Assembly: GCA_023433185.1 (NCBI GenBank)
Contig: JAEZEN010000079.1
Span: 1 to 12,835, forward strand
Length of the DNA stretch: 12,835 bases
Origin: Pseudomonadota bacterium
GTDB taxonomy: Bacteria > Pseudomonadota > Alphaproteobacteria > Rhizobiales > Kaistiaceae
Direction of reading: 5' to 3'
The notes below the pieces were generated by a model. The model saw nothing but the letters and a program-made list of their open reading frames with translations. It was not told where the DNA came from and searched no databases. This document shows, one piece after another, positions 1-8,688 of this stretch. How positions within the stretch are numbered: the first letter of the stretch is position 1; each line of letters opens with the position of its first letter. A program made the translations under genes and the position numbers.

Positions 1-2362
1 CTCCTACGTGCAGGACCTGCAGATCGCGATCGAGACGGCGGTTCGCACGAGCCAGTCCCGGCCACGGATCGGCGACGAGATCGCAGCCGGATCGGTCCAT
101 GCGCTGCGCGCCGACCTGATGACCAGCGACGCACGCGCCCTGCTGATCTCGGCCGCGCGGGTCGTGCTGGTTGCCCGACGGGGCCCCATACCCGTCCAGC
201 TTGCCCGGCTGGCTCCCCTTGGTCCGTTCGGGTCGGCGGCGGTCCAGCCGGGGATGGCGCGGCCGCATGCAATGCCAGCCGGTCGGCATGATGCGTCCGC
301 TGTGAGCCGAGCGGGTGCCCCCGTGCGGCCGTCGCTGGAGTTCTTCAACGGCCTCGGCGGATTCGACATGGACGGAGAGGAGTACGTCACGATCCTGCAG
401 GATGGCGGCGTGACCCCGGCGCCCTGGATCAACGTGATCGCAAACGCCGGCTTCGGTTTCCAGGTTTCGGCCGACGGCAGCGGCTACACCTGGTCCGAGA
501 ACAGCCGGGAGAACCAGCTGACCCCATGGTCGAACGACCCGGTCGAGAACCGCTCCGGCGAGATGATCTACATCGCCGACCGTGACAGCGGCGCATTGTG
601 GGGGCCGACCGCCCACGTCCATCAGGCCGACGGCGGTGCCTATGTGGCCCGCCACGGCTTCGGCTATTCCCGCTTCCTCCACGAAGCCGACGGCATCGAG
701 AGCGACTCGTCCAGTTCGTGCCCGGCGACGCCCCCCTGAAAGTCTCGGTGCTGACGCTCCGCAACGTCGGCACCGGCGAGCGGCGTCTCGCCGTCACCGC
801 CTATGCGGAATGGGTGCTCGGTCCGTCGCGGACGGCGGGCCTGCCGTTCATCCGGACCGGACTCTCCGCGAACGGCGCGCTCCTCGCCCGCAATCCCTGG
901 AATCGCGACTATGGCGGCCGCGTCGCCTTCCTCGACATGGGCGGCCGGCAGCGATCGTGGACCGCCGACCGCTCCGAGTTCCTCGGGCGGCTCGGATGCC
1001 TCGACGCGCCGGCGGCGCTCGTCGCCGGCGTCCCGCTTTCCAAACGCGTCGGCGCCGGACTGGATCCCTGCGGCGCGATGCAGGTGGAAGTGGCACTGGC
1101 TGCCGGCGAGAGCACCCGCATCGTCATCCTTCTCGGACAGGCGGGGTTGCAGGAGGAAGCGGATGACCTCGTCGCGCACCATCGCGCCGCCGATCCGGAA
1201 GCGATGCTCGCCGACGTCCGCGGCCGGTGGCAGGCACTGCTCGGCGCGGTGCAGGTCGAGACGCCCGATCCGGCACTCGACCTCATGCTCAATGGCTGGC
1301 TCCTTTACCAGGCGATCGCCTGCCGCATCTGGGCTCGCTCCGGCTTCTACCAGGCGAGCGGCGCCTACGGCTTCCGCGACCAGCTCCAGGATTCGCTCGC
1401 CCTGCTCCTGACACGTCCGGCCATGGCCCGGGAGCACATCCTCAAGGCGGCATCGCGCCAGTTCGAGGAGGGCGACGTCCAGCACTGGTGGCTGCCGGCG
1501 ACGGGCCAGGGAGTACGAACTCATATCTCGGACGATACCGCCTGGCTCGCCTACGTTACCGCGGCCTATGTCGCCGCCACCGGCGATGCGGCGATCCTCG
1601 ATGAGCCGGTGCCGTTCATCGAAGGGCCGGCGTTGTCGCCGGACGAGCACGATTCCTTCTACCAGCCGCGGCAGGCCGGACGCGTCGCTCCGCTGTTCGA
1701 CCACTGCGTGCTGGGCATCGAGCGAAATCTGGCGGTCGGCGTCCATGGCCTGCCGCTCACGGGCGCGGGCGACTGGAACGACGGCATGAACCTCGTCGGT
1801 GCCGGCGGGCGCGGCGAGAGCGTGTGGCTCGGCTGGTTCCTCCATGCGGCGCTCGAGGCGCTCGCACCGCTCGCCAAGGCGCGCGGACGAGGCGATCTGG
1901 CCGGCTTTCGCCCGCCGTGGCGACGGCGACATGGCCTTCCGCATCTTCTCGATGCTCAATCCCATATCGCACGCCACGACCAGGACGGCCGCCGATCACT
2001 ACAAGGTCGAGCCCTATGTCGTCGCAGCCGACGTCTACGCTGCGCCCGGTCACGTCGGTCGCGGCGGTTGGACCTGGTACACCGGCTCCGCCGGCTGGCT
2101 CTATCGCTGCGGCATCGAGGCGCTCCGCGGGCTGCGGAAGATCGGCGACGTGCTGGAGATCGACCCCGCGATTGCGACCTGGCCAGGTTTCCGCGTCCGC
2201 TTCGCGTTCGGAGCGGCGACCTATCTCATCGCCGTATCGAATCCGGCTAGGGCCACACGCGGCGTCAGGAAGCTGGTCGTCGACGGTCGGGAACTAGGGG
2301 TCGACCCGGCGCAGCTGGCCCTCACGGACGACTCGCGCGAACACTGCGTCGAGGTGATGTGA
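1..2362 (+). pseudogene. ndvB: Cyclic beta-1,2-glucan synthase C-terminal part (GH94), frameshifted and internally deleted
   Basis: This is the C-terminal glycoside-phosphorylase (GH94) half of an NdvB/ChvB-type synthase, an inner-membrane enzyme of about 2,800 residues that makes periplasmic cyclic beta-1,2-glucans; the GH94 part controls ring size. The frame is open to the left edge, so the gene starts outside the window. Frame 2 (to about 700) carries the family strings LEFFNGLGGF, TPAPWINVIAN, GYTWSENSRENQLTPWSNDP and RHGFGYSRF. Homology continues in frame 1 from RLVQFVPGDAPLK (703 on), which one missing base near 700 would explain. The catalytic GDWNDGMN is intact, with its general-acid Asp at 1780-1782. 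Homology stops after GDLAG near 1900 and resumes in frame 2 at GDGDMAFRIFSMLNP, then VEPYVVAADVY and GGWTWYTGSAGW, to the TGA at 2360. From family memory about 130 residues are missing here, including the RIDSIAQSW and GYPPGIRENGGQYTHA region. Function is therefore probably lost. Local GC is about 70%. Confidence 0.85.
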
Positions 2363-2667
2363 ACTCGGCGCCGTGTCGAGACACGCGGTGACCGGTCCGA
2401 TGACCCGCTTGGTTGTCTGGATCCCGTACCTCGATCGCGATGACGCCGGCCTACTCGGCGGAATAGTCGTTGCCTCCCGCGAAAATCGCTTCCGACCAGG
2501 ATGCACTCCGTGAGGCGATTGAAATCGTCTGCAGGGAGGGGGCGAGCCGACGCCTCTGCTGCACACCGTGCCTCCCGCCGCGAGGACAAACCAGTAGGCC
2601 GCAGTTCCTAAGACGTCAACTTCCGCCATCTTGGCAAGCACAATGCGCTCCAGCTATGTTGCTGCGG

Positions 2668-2691
2668 CCGCCGAGACAAACCCCTCGGCGG
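2668..2691. repeat. Inverted repeat (8-bp stem, 8-base loop)
   Basis: CCGCCGAG at 2668-2675 pairs perfectly with CTCGGCGG at 2684-2691 around the loop ACAAACCC. It sits about 300 bases beyond the ndvB stop. There is no T-run on either side, so a standard intrinsic terminator is not supported. It could be a factor-dependent or relic terminator, or a palindromic element. Confidence 0.45.
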
Positions 2692-2764
2692 TGGCGAGTG
2701 GAGCGCGGTGCTACCTGGGAACGCGTTCATGGGCGGAGGCTATTTCCGGACTCCTCCCGCTCAC

Positions 2765-2786
2765 CGTTAGCGGCCTCAGGCTAACG
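2765..2786. repeat. Inverted repeat (7-bp stem, 8-base loop)
   Basis: CGTTAGC at 2765-2771 is the exact reverse complement of GCTAACG at 2780-2786. The role is unknown. No T-run follows, and it is about 200 bases upstream of the diguanylate cyclase start. Confidence 0.35.
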
Positions 2787-2990
2787 TCAACGCCATGACA
2801 AACCGCGCGGTATGTGTGTAGGACCACTCAGCAGGCCGGAATGCGCCGTAGCGGGCTCCGTCTTGCCGCCGCGGAACTGGGGGGCATCGAGGCCGCCTTC
2901 TTCCATGGAAACGTAGAGACGCGTAGGGGAAGTCATAGAGCAGCGCGTTCGATGCTACTAAGGATGGAACTGGTCAGCTCAAACTAGCGG

Positions 2991-4715
2991 ATGATCGAGG
3001 TGATTGGCTCGCGCGGCGCGGTAGACGCAAAGGTTCTTCCTTTTCCAAATAGTGAGGATGTACTGCGAAGCATCCTCGAGCATGCTTCGATCGGCATGTC
3101 GCTGGTCGACATGGACGGGCGTGTTGTCTACGCGAACCGATCCTTCTCAACGATGTTTGGATATTGTGTCTCGGAGTGTATCGGATTGCATGCCTCCGAC
3201 TTGGTTGACGCTGAGATGATTTCTTCGGCGGAACGTCAGCTTAAACAGCTCATTCGCGGCGAAATCCCCAGTTACAGGAGTGAGAGGCGCTATCGACGAA
3301 GCGATGGCACGTCGTTCTGGGGTCTTGCATCCGCTTCGATGGTCAGAGCCAACGGGGGCGGCCAGCCGCTCTACCTCATCGCTCAGATCGCCGACATCGA
3401 CGGAGAGAAGTCAGCATTGGCGGCGCTTGCCGAATCCGAGAGCCGCTGGAACTTCGCACTAGACAGCGCTGGCCAAGGTGTGTGGGACCATGACCTTCGG
3501 ACCGGTAAAGTCTTCTACTCGCCACGATGGAAGATTCTTCGGGGGTTTCATCCCGACGAAAAGGTCGATCCGGCGTCCTGGTTATCCCGAGTCCACCCTG
3601 ACGACAGGGGACGCATTCTGGAACAGGTTCGTCGCCAGGATTCCGGAGAACTCAAGTACAACGAGTTCGAATATCGGGAACGGCATCAGGACGGCCACTG
3701 GATCTGGATCCTGAGTCGCGGGAAGCCGGTCGAGTGGCTACCCGACGGCTCTGTGGCGCGCATCCTCGGGACGGATACTGACATCAGCCACCTCAAGCAC
3801 ATCGAGGAAAAGTTGGCCGCCGAGAGAGAGTGGCTCGCAGTCACTCTCGATGCCATTGCTGATGGCGTTATCGCCACAGATCCTCAACACCGTATTACGA
3901 TCTTCAATCCGGCCGCCGAGCAGTTGACGGGCTGCGTCCAGCATACCGCGCTGGGCCAGTCGTTGGGCGATGTATTTCGTGTCCGCGGCGAAGAAGCCGA
4001 GGGATCCTTGCTCGATCTCCTGTCTGCACTCGCGGGAGCTACCCCGCGCATGATGCGAGAGGGAACGCTGCTTACGAGCGCGGCCGGCGAAGAGCGTGTT
4101 GTTCGCGAATGTGCGTCTGCTGTCCGAAAAGCGGATGGGACGGTCATCGGTGGTGTTCTCGTCTTTCAGGATGTGACCGAGAGCTACAGAGCCCGCCGCG
4201 ATCTCTCGTATGCTGCTACGCATGACGCTCTTACGGGATTGTTCAACAGGGTGGCTTTCGAACAGGAACTCCGAAATGCAATTTCGGAGATTTGCTCGGA
4301 CCAGGAACGCCAGCATGCACTTTGCTATGCTGATCTCGACCGTTTCAAGGAGGTGAACGACTCCGCGGGCCACCTTGCTGGTGATGCACTGCTTACACTC
4401 GTCGGCAAAGCGATGATGGAGGTATGCCGAACGCAGGACCATTGTGCTCGCGTCGGAGGAGACGAGTTTGCAATCATCTTGAGAGACTGCGATCTGGAGG
4501 CCGCTCACGCTGTCGTGAACACTCTCGAACGACGGGTCGGCAACTTGGCATTTGAATGGAAGGGCTGTAGCTACCAGGCCAATGTGAGTATCGGCGTAGT
4601 CGTCTTGGAGCCGACGAAGTCCGCCACAGACTTGCTCGCGGCGGCCGACGCTGAGTGCTATCGTCAGAAGCAGCATCGGCGCGTCGCCAACCGCCAATTG
4701 CCCAGGATGAAGTGA
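2991..4715 (+). CDS. PAS-PAS-PAS-GGDEF diguanylate cyclase
   Basis: Predicted to make cyclic di-GMP from two GTP under control of N-terminal sensor domains. The 574 residues hold three PAS domains, roughly 23-145, 147-268 (PAS_3 type, with WDHDLRTGKVFYSPRW) and 277-400, then a GGDEF domain at about 405-570. The cyclase signature GGDEF is intact at 489-493. A canonical inhibitory I-site RTQD lies at 480-483, exactly five residues before it, and DLDRFKEVND begins at the metal-binding Asp448, so the enzyme should be active and product-inhibited. There is no EAL domain, no transmembrane helix and no signal peptide, so it should be cytosolic. The ATG at 2991 has only a poor Shine-Dalgarno but lies just before the first PAS domain; a GTG at 3000 is an alternative. 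The gene stands alone. Sampled 60-base stretches are 52-60% GC against about 70% in ndvB, and it uses many AT-ending codons, which suggests acquisition by transfer. The PAS ligand is unknown. Confidence 0.93.
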   Translation: MIEVIGSRGAVDAKVLPFPNSEDVLRSILEHASIGMSLVDMDGRVVYANRSFSTMFGYCVSECIGLHASDLVDAEMISSAERQLKQLIRGEIPSYRSERRYRRSDGTSFWGLASASMVRANGGGQPLYLIAQIADIDGEKSALAALAESESRWNFALDSAGQGVWDHDLRTGKVFYSPRWKILRGFHPDEKVDPASWLSRVHPDDRGRILEQVRRQDSGELKYNEFEYRERHQDGHWIWILSRGKPVEWLPDGSVARILGTDTDISHLKHIEEKLAAEREWLAVTLDAIADGVIATDPQHRITIFNPAAEQLTGCVQHTALGQSLGDVFRVRGEEAEGSLLDLLSALAGATPRMMREGTLLTSAAGEERVVRECASAVRKADGTVIGGVLVFQDVTESYRARRDLSYAATHDALTGLFNRVAFEQELRNAISEICSDQERQHALCYADLDRFKEVNDSAGHLAGDALLTLVGKAMMEVCRTQDHCARVGGDEFAIILRDCDLEAAHAVVNTLERRVGNLAFEWKGCSYQANVSIGVVVLEPTKSATDLLAAADAECYRQKQHRRVANRQLPRMK

Positions 4716-4963
4716 TCAGGCCGGCAGCTGCACTCGACTTCCATCGGTGCGTCACGGCGGGGATTCTTCGGGGATGAAGATCGTGCGGCAGCGCGCGTTC
4801 CTTCCAAGCCACGAGAGCCTGTCGGCAAGCACAGCCGCATGACCGATGACCAACTCCTGGCCTGGAAACCGGGGACTTCAACGCCCAGGTGACCGTTCAT
4901 CGAGCTAAGGCCCTTCGCGATGGCCGCGGCAACCGAAATAGAGCACACTACCTGTTCGCCCCC
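4716..4963. other. Spacer between two convergent genes
   Basis: This lies between the end of the diguanylate cyclase and the end of the minus-strand hydrolase. No recognisable gene, RNA or T-tailed hairpin was found. Confidence 0.5.
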
Positions 4964-5823
4964 TCATAGCGCCCCTTGCCGAATGAACTTCGACATGAGC
5001 CGTGCCGCCTCCTTCGAGTGTGTCTCGAGAAGGAAATGTCCCCCGTCGAGGATGTGCCCCTCCATCCTCGGCAGCGCCTGCATCCACGACAGGGTCTCCG
5101 AGAGATCAAAGAAAGCATCGTGGCGGCCCCAGAGCATAAGTGCGGGCGGCTGGCGGCCCATGAGATAGTCCGCAACGGCATCGAAGCTCTTGGCATAGTT
5201 CCCGTAATCGGCAACGAGAGCGCGCTGAGTGTTCATCCGCCCCGGTAGCTGCATCACGGCCCAGTCCGCCTCCCAGCTCGAGGCGGGCACGCGACGGGCT
5301 ACATCGTCCGGGACACCGGCAACGTACTGATCTCGGGTGCCTTCGAATGTGAGGTGCGAAGTTGCCTTCACCCCGTTCGCCGGGGAGGGATCAGCCCAGA
5401 AGGCCTGCGTATCGGACCAATCGGGCCCGAAGCCAGTGCGATGCGCGTTTGCGTTCTGGATGATGAGCCCGAGGACCAGGTCCGGCGCCTGCACGCGATG
5501 TGAAAGCCGACGGGCGCGCCAAAGTCATGGAGATAGATGTAGCGAGGACCGACAGCGAGGTGCTCAAGAAGTTCCCGCACAGCGTCGGCGAAGGCGTGGA
5601 ACGTGGCCTTGGGGAGTGGGTCGGAGGCACCGAAGCCCGGGAGGTCGGGAGCCACCAAATAGGCGACCGTCGCTAGCTCCGGCGTAACGTGCCGGAACGT
5701 GCGCGCCGAACTCGGGAATCCATGCAGGAGGAGGAGCGCCGGATGCGATGGGGTGCCTGCCGTCGTGAACGACAGTTCGGTGCCTCCCGAGAGTCGGAAC
5801 CGTTGCCGGGTTGCGGCGCTCAC
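4964..5823 (-). pseudogene. Alpha/beta hydrolase of the epoxide hydrolase/haloalkane dehalogenase type, split by a one-base frameshift
   Basis: Read from GTG at 5823, the first 110 residues give the oxyanion-hole HGFP (34-37), APDLPGFGASD, and a nucleophile elbow LHDFGAPVG with Asp100 in the nucleophile place. That Asp is typical of epoxide hydrolases and haloalkane dehalogenases rather than esterases. The frame breaks just after GFHIA; homology continues in another frame as MQAPDLVLGLIIQNANAH (from about 5494). The genomic text reads GCGTGCAG where GCGATGCAG would keep the frame, so one missing A explains it. The second part holds the acid region LWGRHDAFF and the catalytic His in DGGHFLLE, then ends at 4964. 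Repaired, the protein would be about 286 residues, normal for the family. There is no signal peptide. A GAGG lies about eight bases before the GTG start. Substrate is unknown. If the indel is a sequencing error this is an ordinary intact gene. Confidence 0.8.
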
Positions 5824-6226
5824 GCCTAGAACCTCGTTGCGCTATCTCCCGAACGTCGCGCCGAAGGCCTTGTTCCGCAACTGACAGGCAATTGGAGCAA
5901 AGCGGGCGAGCAGCCGGGTACATCGAGATGGCATACCCATGGATCCGTCATCCGAGTCTCGACGCCTTCGGGCGGCTGCACCCCGACACGAGCGCCCGTC
6001 CGACAGGCCCCATCCCGTTACCCGCCTGCAGGTCGCAGTCGCGTGACCATGGTCGGCCCGCCCTCGGAGCCGGATGGCAAATACATCGCGAATGCTACCG
6101 GCTTCTTGATATGGTTGTACCTGTGGACCCGCAGCCCCACCGGGGAGGTGGCGTCGTCTGTGACAGGCACTTGAGTCGGCATCCGGCGCGACTGCCGACT
6201 TTCCAGTCGACATGAGGGAGAAACAC
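5824..6226. other. Gene-free region between divergent genes
   Basis: About 400 bases separate the start of the minus-strand hydrolase from the start of the plus-strand RTX gene, so both promoters should be here, yet no convincing -35/-10 pair was recognised. A 10-base palindrome GACCATGGTC sits at 6045-6054 and a strong inverted repeat at 6174-6200. Short open frames across it are compositional and lack family resemblance. Confidence 0.5.
6174..6200 (+). repeat. 8-bp inverted repeat just upstream of the RTX gene
   Basis: AGTCGGCA (6174-6181) and TGCCGACT (6193-6200) are exact reverse complements around an 11-base spacer. The right arm ends 26 bases before the ATG at 6227 and 12 bases before the Shine-Dalgarno, so it could be an operator or a 5' UTR stem-loop affecting translation. 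No T-run follows, so it is unlikely to be a terminator. Confidence 0.5.
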
Positions 6227-7093
6227 ATGGGTAAGCGCAAAGGTCTGAAGATTACCGGCTTCGACTTCGCACTCGCGAAGACCACCATCGTTGATATCGG
6301 CGGCCATAACGACACCGGCGCCGCCACCTTCTATGGCGCGACCAGGACGCATTTCGGCATCAATCAGGGTTTCGATGCGCATGACGTCACCTTCGACATC
6401 TTCGGCAAGGGGTTCAAGTATCAGTTCGGATCGCCGGTGCCGCCCTCCGGCACCGTAAAGAAGGTTCTGGTGAAGGTTGGCGGCGAGGACGCGCTTCTGG
6501 TCGAAGGATTGAGTCTCCCGGCGCTCGACGCGATCAAGGCATACCAGAAGGACGACCCGTTCGCGGCCTTCGCCAAACTCCTGGTCGGCGACGATACCAT
6601 TCACGGATCGAGCCAGGACGACGACCTCTGGGGCGGCAAGGGTGATGACTACCTTTTCGGCCATTGGGGTTGGGACATTGTCAACGGCTTCAAGGGGAAC
6701 GACATCAACGACGGCGGCCCCGGCAACGACTACCTCGCCGATACCAAGGGAAAGGACTGGTTCCAGTTCTCATCCGGGCTCGAGCTCACCGCCAGCGATA
6801 ACCTCGGCTACAACTACGACACCATCAAGAAGTTCGGGAAGGGCGACGCAATCTACCTGGAGACCGGTGTCTTCCTCGATATCGGCCGCAAGCTGAGCAA
6901 GGCCGAGTTCCACTATGGCGACGTGGCGACCACTCCCGATCAGCGCATCCTTTTCGACGGCAAGGTCGGCTACTGGGACCGCGACGGAAGCGGCGCCGGC
7001 TATGAGGCCATCCCGTTCTTCGAGGTCGAGAACGGCGGCGGCATTCTCAACCACAAGTCTTTCGTAATGGGCGTGATGCACGGCTACGACTGA
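6227..7093 (+). CDS. Small RTX (haemolysin-type) calcium-binding protein
   Basis: Likely a calcium-folded protein exported by a type I (ABC) secretion system. It is 288 residues long from the chosen ATG at 6227, which has GAGGGAG eight bases upstream. An ATG at 6212 overlaps that ribosome site and is less likely. There is no N-terminal signal peptide, as expected for type I substrates. An RTX block spans about residues 121-180, with degenerate nonapeptides such as GGKGDDYLF and GGPGNDYLA, entered through the common motif GDDTIHGSS. The C-terminal part (DTIKKFGKGDAIYLETGVF, then ILFDGKVGYWDRDGSGAG) matches the terminal module of many rhizobial RTX proteins and likely carries the uncleaved export signal. 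The N-terminal 110 residues contain no enzymatic motif I recognise. No type I transporter genes lie in the window. The exact role (adhesin, surface or extracellular protein) cannot be told. Confidence 0.85.
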   Translation: MGKRKGLKITGFDFALAKTTIVDIGGHNDTGAATFYGATRTHFGINQGFDAHDVTFDIFGKGFKYQFGSPVPPSGTVKKVLVKVGGEDALLVEGLSLPALDAIKAYQKDDPFAAFAKLLVGDDTIHGSSQDDDLWGGKGDDYLFGHWGWDIVNGFKGNDINDGGPGNDYLADTKGKDWFQFSSGLELTASDNLGYNYDTIKKFGKGDAIYLETGVFLDIGRKLSKAEFHYGDVATTPDQRILFDGKVGYWDRDGSGAGYEAIPFFEVENGGGILNHKSFVMGVMHGYD

Positions 7094-7168
7094 CGGCTAT
7101 TGGGACTGGCCCCGCCGCCGACGGCCGGCGAGACTCCCGATCACCACGTAGGGGACAAGCATCCGTTC

Positions 7169-8527
7169 CTATGGAGCCCCGTGAGCCACCCGGAAGATGG
7201 TGCCGTTGGAATCGTCGCTGACGAGCAGAGCGCCATCGTGCGCAACGACGAGACCGGTCGGCCGGCCCCAGACCTGCTCGTCGTCCAGCACAAATCCGGT
7301 CATGAAGTCTTCGTAGACGCCGGTCGGCTTGCCGTCCTCGATCAAGGCGCGGATCACTTTATACCCCGTGCGCAGCTCGCGATTCCAGGATCCTCGCATC
7401 GTCGCGAAGGCGTCGCCGCGATACTCCTCCGGAAACATGTCGCCGTCGTAGAAGACGATCTGCATGGTCGACGAATGCGCCTGGAGCAGGACGTCCGGTA
7501 CCAGAACCTTGTCGCGGAGGTCCGGCCGCTCGCCGGCATGGGCCGGATCCTCGTTGCTTCCCGTGTAGTACCAGGGCCAGCCGGAGAATCCGCCTTCCTG
7601 AATCGTCGTCAGGTAGTCGGGGACCAGGTTCGGGCCGATGTGATCGCGCTCGTTGCCGGTGCACCACAACGTTCCGGCGTCCGGCTGGACAGTCATCCCC
7701 GAGCAGTTCCGGAGCCCCGTGGCGTAGTTGCGGAGGTTGGCGCCGTCCGGGTCGAATACGCGCACGACCGCGCGGTCCTCCTCGTCGTCCCACGCAGCGC
7801 CGACTCCGTGGGTCTCTTCAAAGGCGCTGATCTCCTCCTGCGTCATTTCCGGCATGGCGCCGGCGACGTTCGAAGCGGATCCGATCGAGACGAACAGGTG
7901 CTCTCCATCGGGCGAGACCGCGAGATCGCGCGTCCAGTGCCGCTCGGTGGGAATGTCCGCGATGATGACTTCCGCCTCGCCGCTCGCCTCGCGGTCGCCC
8001 TCGCTGTAGGGATAGCGCACGACCTGGTCCGCGGCCGCCACGTAGACGTATTCCGGTGCATCGGGCGGATAGAACGCGATGCCGAACGGGCGGTCGAGGC
8101 CCTCGGTGAAGACCTCCGGCTCGGCGGGCAGGGTTTCGGCGGCATCGGCGGCGAAGACCAGGACCCGGCCGCTCCCGCTTTCGGCGACGAACAGATCGCC
8201 GTTCGGGGCGACCCTGAGGACCCGGGGCTGCTCGAGGCCGCTGGCGAAGACCTCGGCCGAGAAGCCCGCGGGCAGCTGGGGCGTCGCTCCCTCCGGCGCC
8301 GGGACCACGGTGGCCATGTTCTCGAAGTCCGGCGCTTCAGGGTCGTTCTCGGCATGGCTGGGCGCAGGCAGGTCGGCGGGAGTGATGTGTCGGCGGACCC
8401 CCGGCGCGTCGGGTTCCCAGGTGCCGAAGGCGGCTTCGCCGGTGAGCACGTCCTGCGCACCGGCTTGAGGAGATGCCAGCGCGACGAGCGCCAGCGGCAC
8501 GATTGCCACAATCGTCGATTTGGACAT
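7169..8527 (-). CDS. Secreted PQQ-dependent sugar (sorbosone/glucose) dehydrogenase-like protein
   Basis: A 452-residue protein of the soluble glucose/sorbosone dehydrogenase superfamily (COG2133), predicted six-bladed beta-propeller. Members with PQQ oxidise aldoses or sorbosone in the periplasm. The start at 8527 is chosen because GGGAGAGG precedes the ATG by a few bases and a clean signal peptide follows: SKS, a hydrophobic stretch IVAIVPLALVALA, and a cleavage site AGA-QD at 24/25. Propeller strings seen include GLEQPRVLRVAPNGDLFVAE, RPFGIAFYP, HWTRDLAVSPDGEHLFVSIG, YATGLRNCSGM, and the end motif GRPTGLVVAHDGALLVSDD, all typical of the sorbosone dehydrogenase branch. No haem-binding CxxCH is present. 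PQQ binding is inferred from the family, not shown. It converges with the RTX gene (75-base gap) and diverges from the DUF5996 gene over 161 bases. No PQQ biosynthesis gene is near. Confidence 0.87.
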   Translation of the reverse strand: MSKSTIVAIVPLALVALASPQAGAQDVLTGEAAFGTWEPDAPGVRRHITPADLPAPSHAENDPEAPDFENMATVVPAPEGATPQLPAGFSAEVFASGLEQPRVLRVAPNGDLFVAESGSGRVLVFAADAAETLPAEPEVFTEGLDRPFGIAFYPPDAPEYVYVAAADQVVRYPYSEGDREASGEAEVIIADIPTERHWTRDLAVSPDGEHLFVSIGSASNVAGAMPEMTQEEISAFEETHGVGAAWDDEEDRAVVRVFDPDGANLRNYATGLRNCSGMTVQPDAGTLWCTGNERDHIGPNLVPDYLTTIQEGGFSGWPWYYTGSNEDPAHAGERPDLRDKVLVPDVLLQAHSSTMQIVFYDGDMFPEEYRGDAFATMRGSWNRELRTGYKVIRALIEDGKPTGVYEDFMTGFVLDDEQVWGRPTGLVVAHDGALLVSDDSNGTIFRVAHGAP

Positions 8528-8547
8528 GGCCCTCTCCCGCTTAGGTG

Positions 8548-8566
8548 GCATGGCGATCCGCCATGC
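8548..8566. repeat. Hairpin-forming inverted repeat in the divergent intergenic region
   Basis: GCATGGCG (8548-8555) and CGCCATGC (8559-8566) are exact reverse complements with a three-base centre. It lies in the 5' leader region of the minus-strand dehydrogenase gene, about 20 bases before its start. It could be an operator or an mRNA stem-loop. Confidence 0.4.
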
Positions 8567-8575
8567 GCTGCGAGC

Positions 8576-8598
8576 AACAAACGCCGTGGCGTTTTGTT
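8576..8598. repeat. Second inverted repeat in the divergent intergenic region
   Basis: AACAAACGCC (8576-8585) faces GGCGTTTTGTT (8588-8598); pairing is complete except for one extra T. The centre AACGCC-GT-GGCGTT is a compact near-palindrome of the kind bound by dimeric regulators. With only two bases between the arms it is a poor RNA hairpin, so a protein site is the likelier reading. Confidence 0.4.
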
Positions 8599-8688
8599 CC
8601 GGCGGGGGCGGATGCAATCGAGAAGGGTGCATCGGACCCGCGAGCAGCTAAGATCGCCGTCACGGATCCGAATGATGCGGGTGGAAGA

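Larger units (their letters stand above)
2363..2990. other. Gene-free stretch of about 630 bases
   Basis: No convincing gene is seen on either strand. The open frames present, such as one at 2470-2784, are rich in Arg, Pro and Ser, lack a Shine-Dalgarno and resemble no family I know. The stretch holds two short perfect inverted repeats (2668-2691 and 2765-2786) and must contain the promoter of the following diguanylate cyclase gene, but no clear -35/-10 pair was found. Its base composition is lower in GC than the ndvB remnant to the left, so it may be decayed or imported DNA. Confidence 0.6.

Noticed and set aside
664..1977. Long open frame of 437 codons on the minus strand opposite the ndvB remnant
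   Set aside because: It is the antisense shadow of a GC-rich coding region. The plus strand carries unmistakable GH94 motifs and the minus translation resembles no protein.
2668..2691. Intrinsic terminator for ndvB
   Set aside because: The stem is perfect but no T-run follows on either strand and it lies some 300 bases past the stop codon, so it is recorded only as an inverted repeat.
2470..2784. Open frame of 104 codons in the gene-free stretch
   Set aside because: It has no ribosome site, an Arg/Pro-rich composition, and no family resemblance.
2800..2990. Possible insertion-sequence end or transposase remnant before the diguanylate cyclase
   Set aside because: No terminal inverted repeat, target duplication or recognisable transposase string could be found.
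5811..6215. Plus-strand open frame of 134 codons between the hydrolase and RTX genes
   Set aside because: It has no ribosome site or recognisable motif, and it overlaps the hydrolase start and the inverted repeat in front of the RTX gene.
8576..8598. Intrinsic terminator (GC stem followed by TTTTGTT)
   Set aside because: The inner arms are separated by only two bases and the location is a promoter region between divergent starts, so an operator-like site is likelier.
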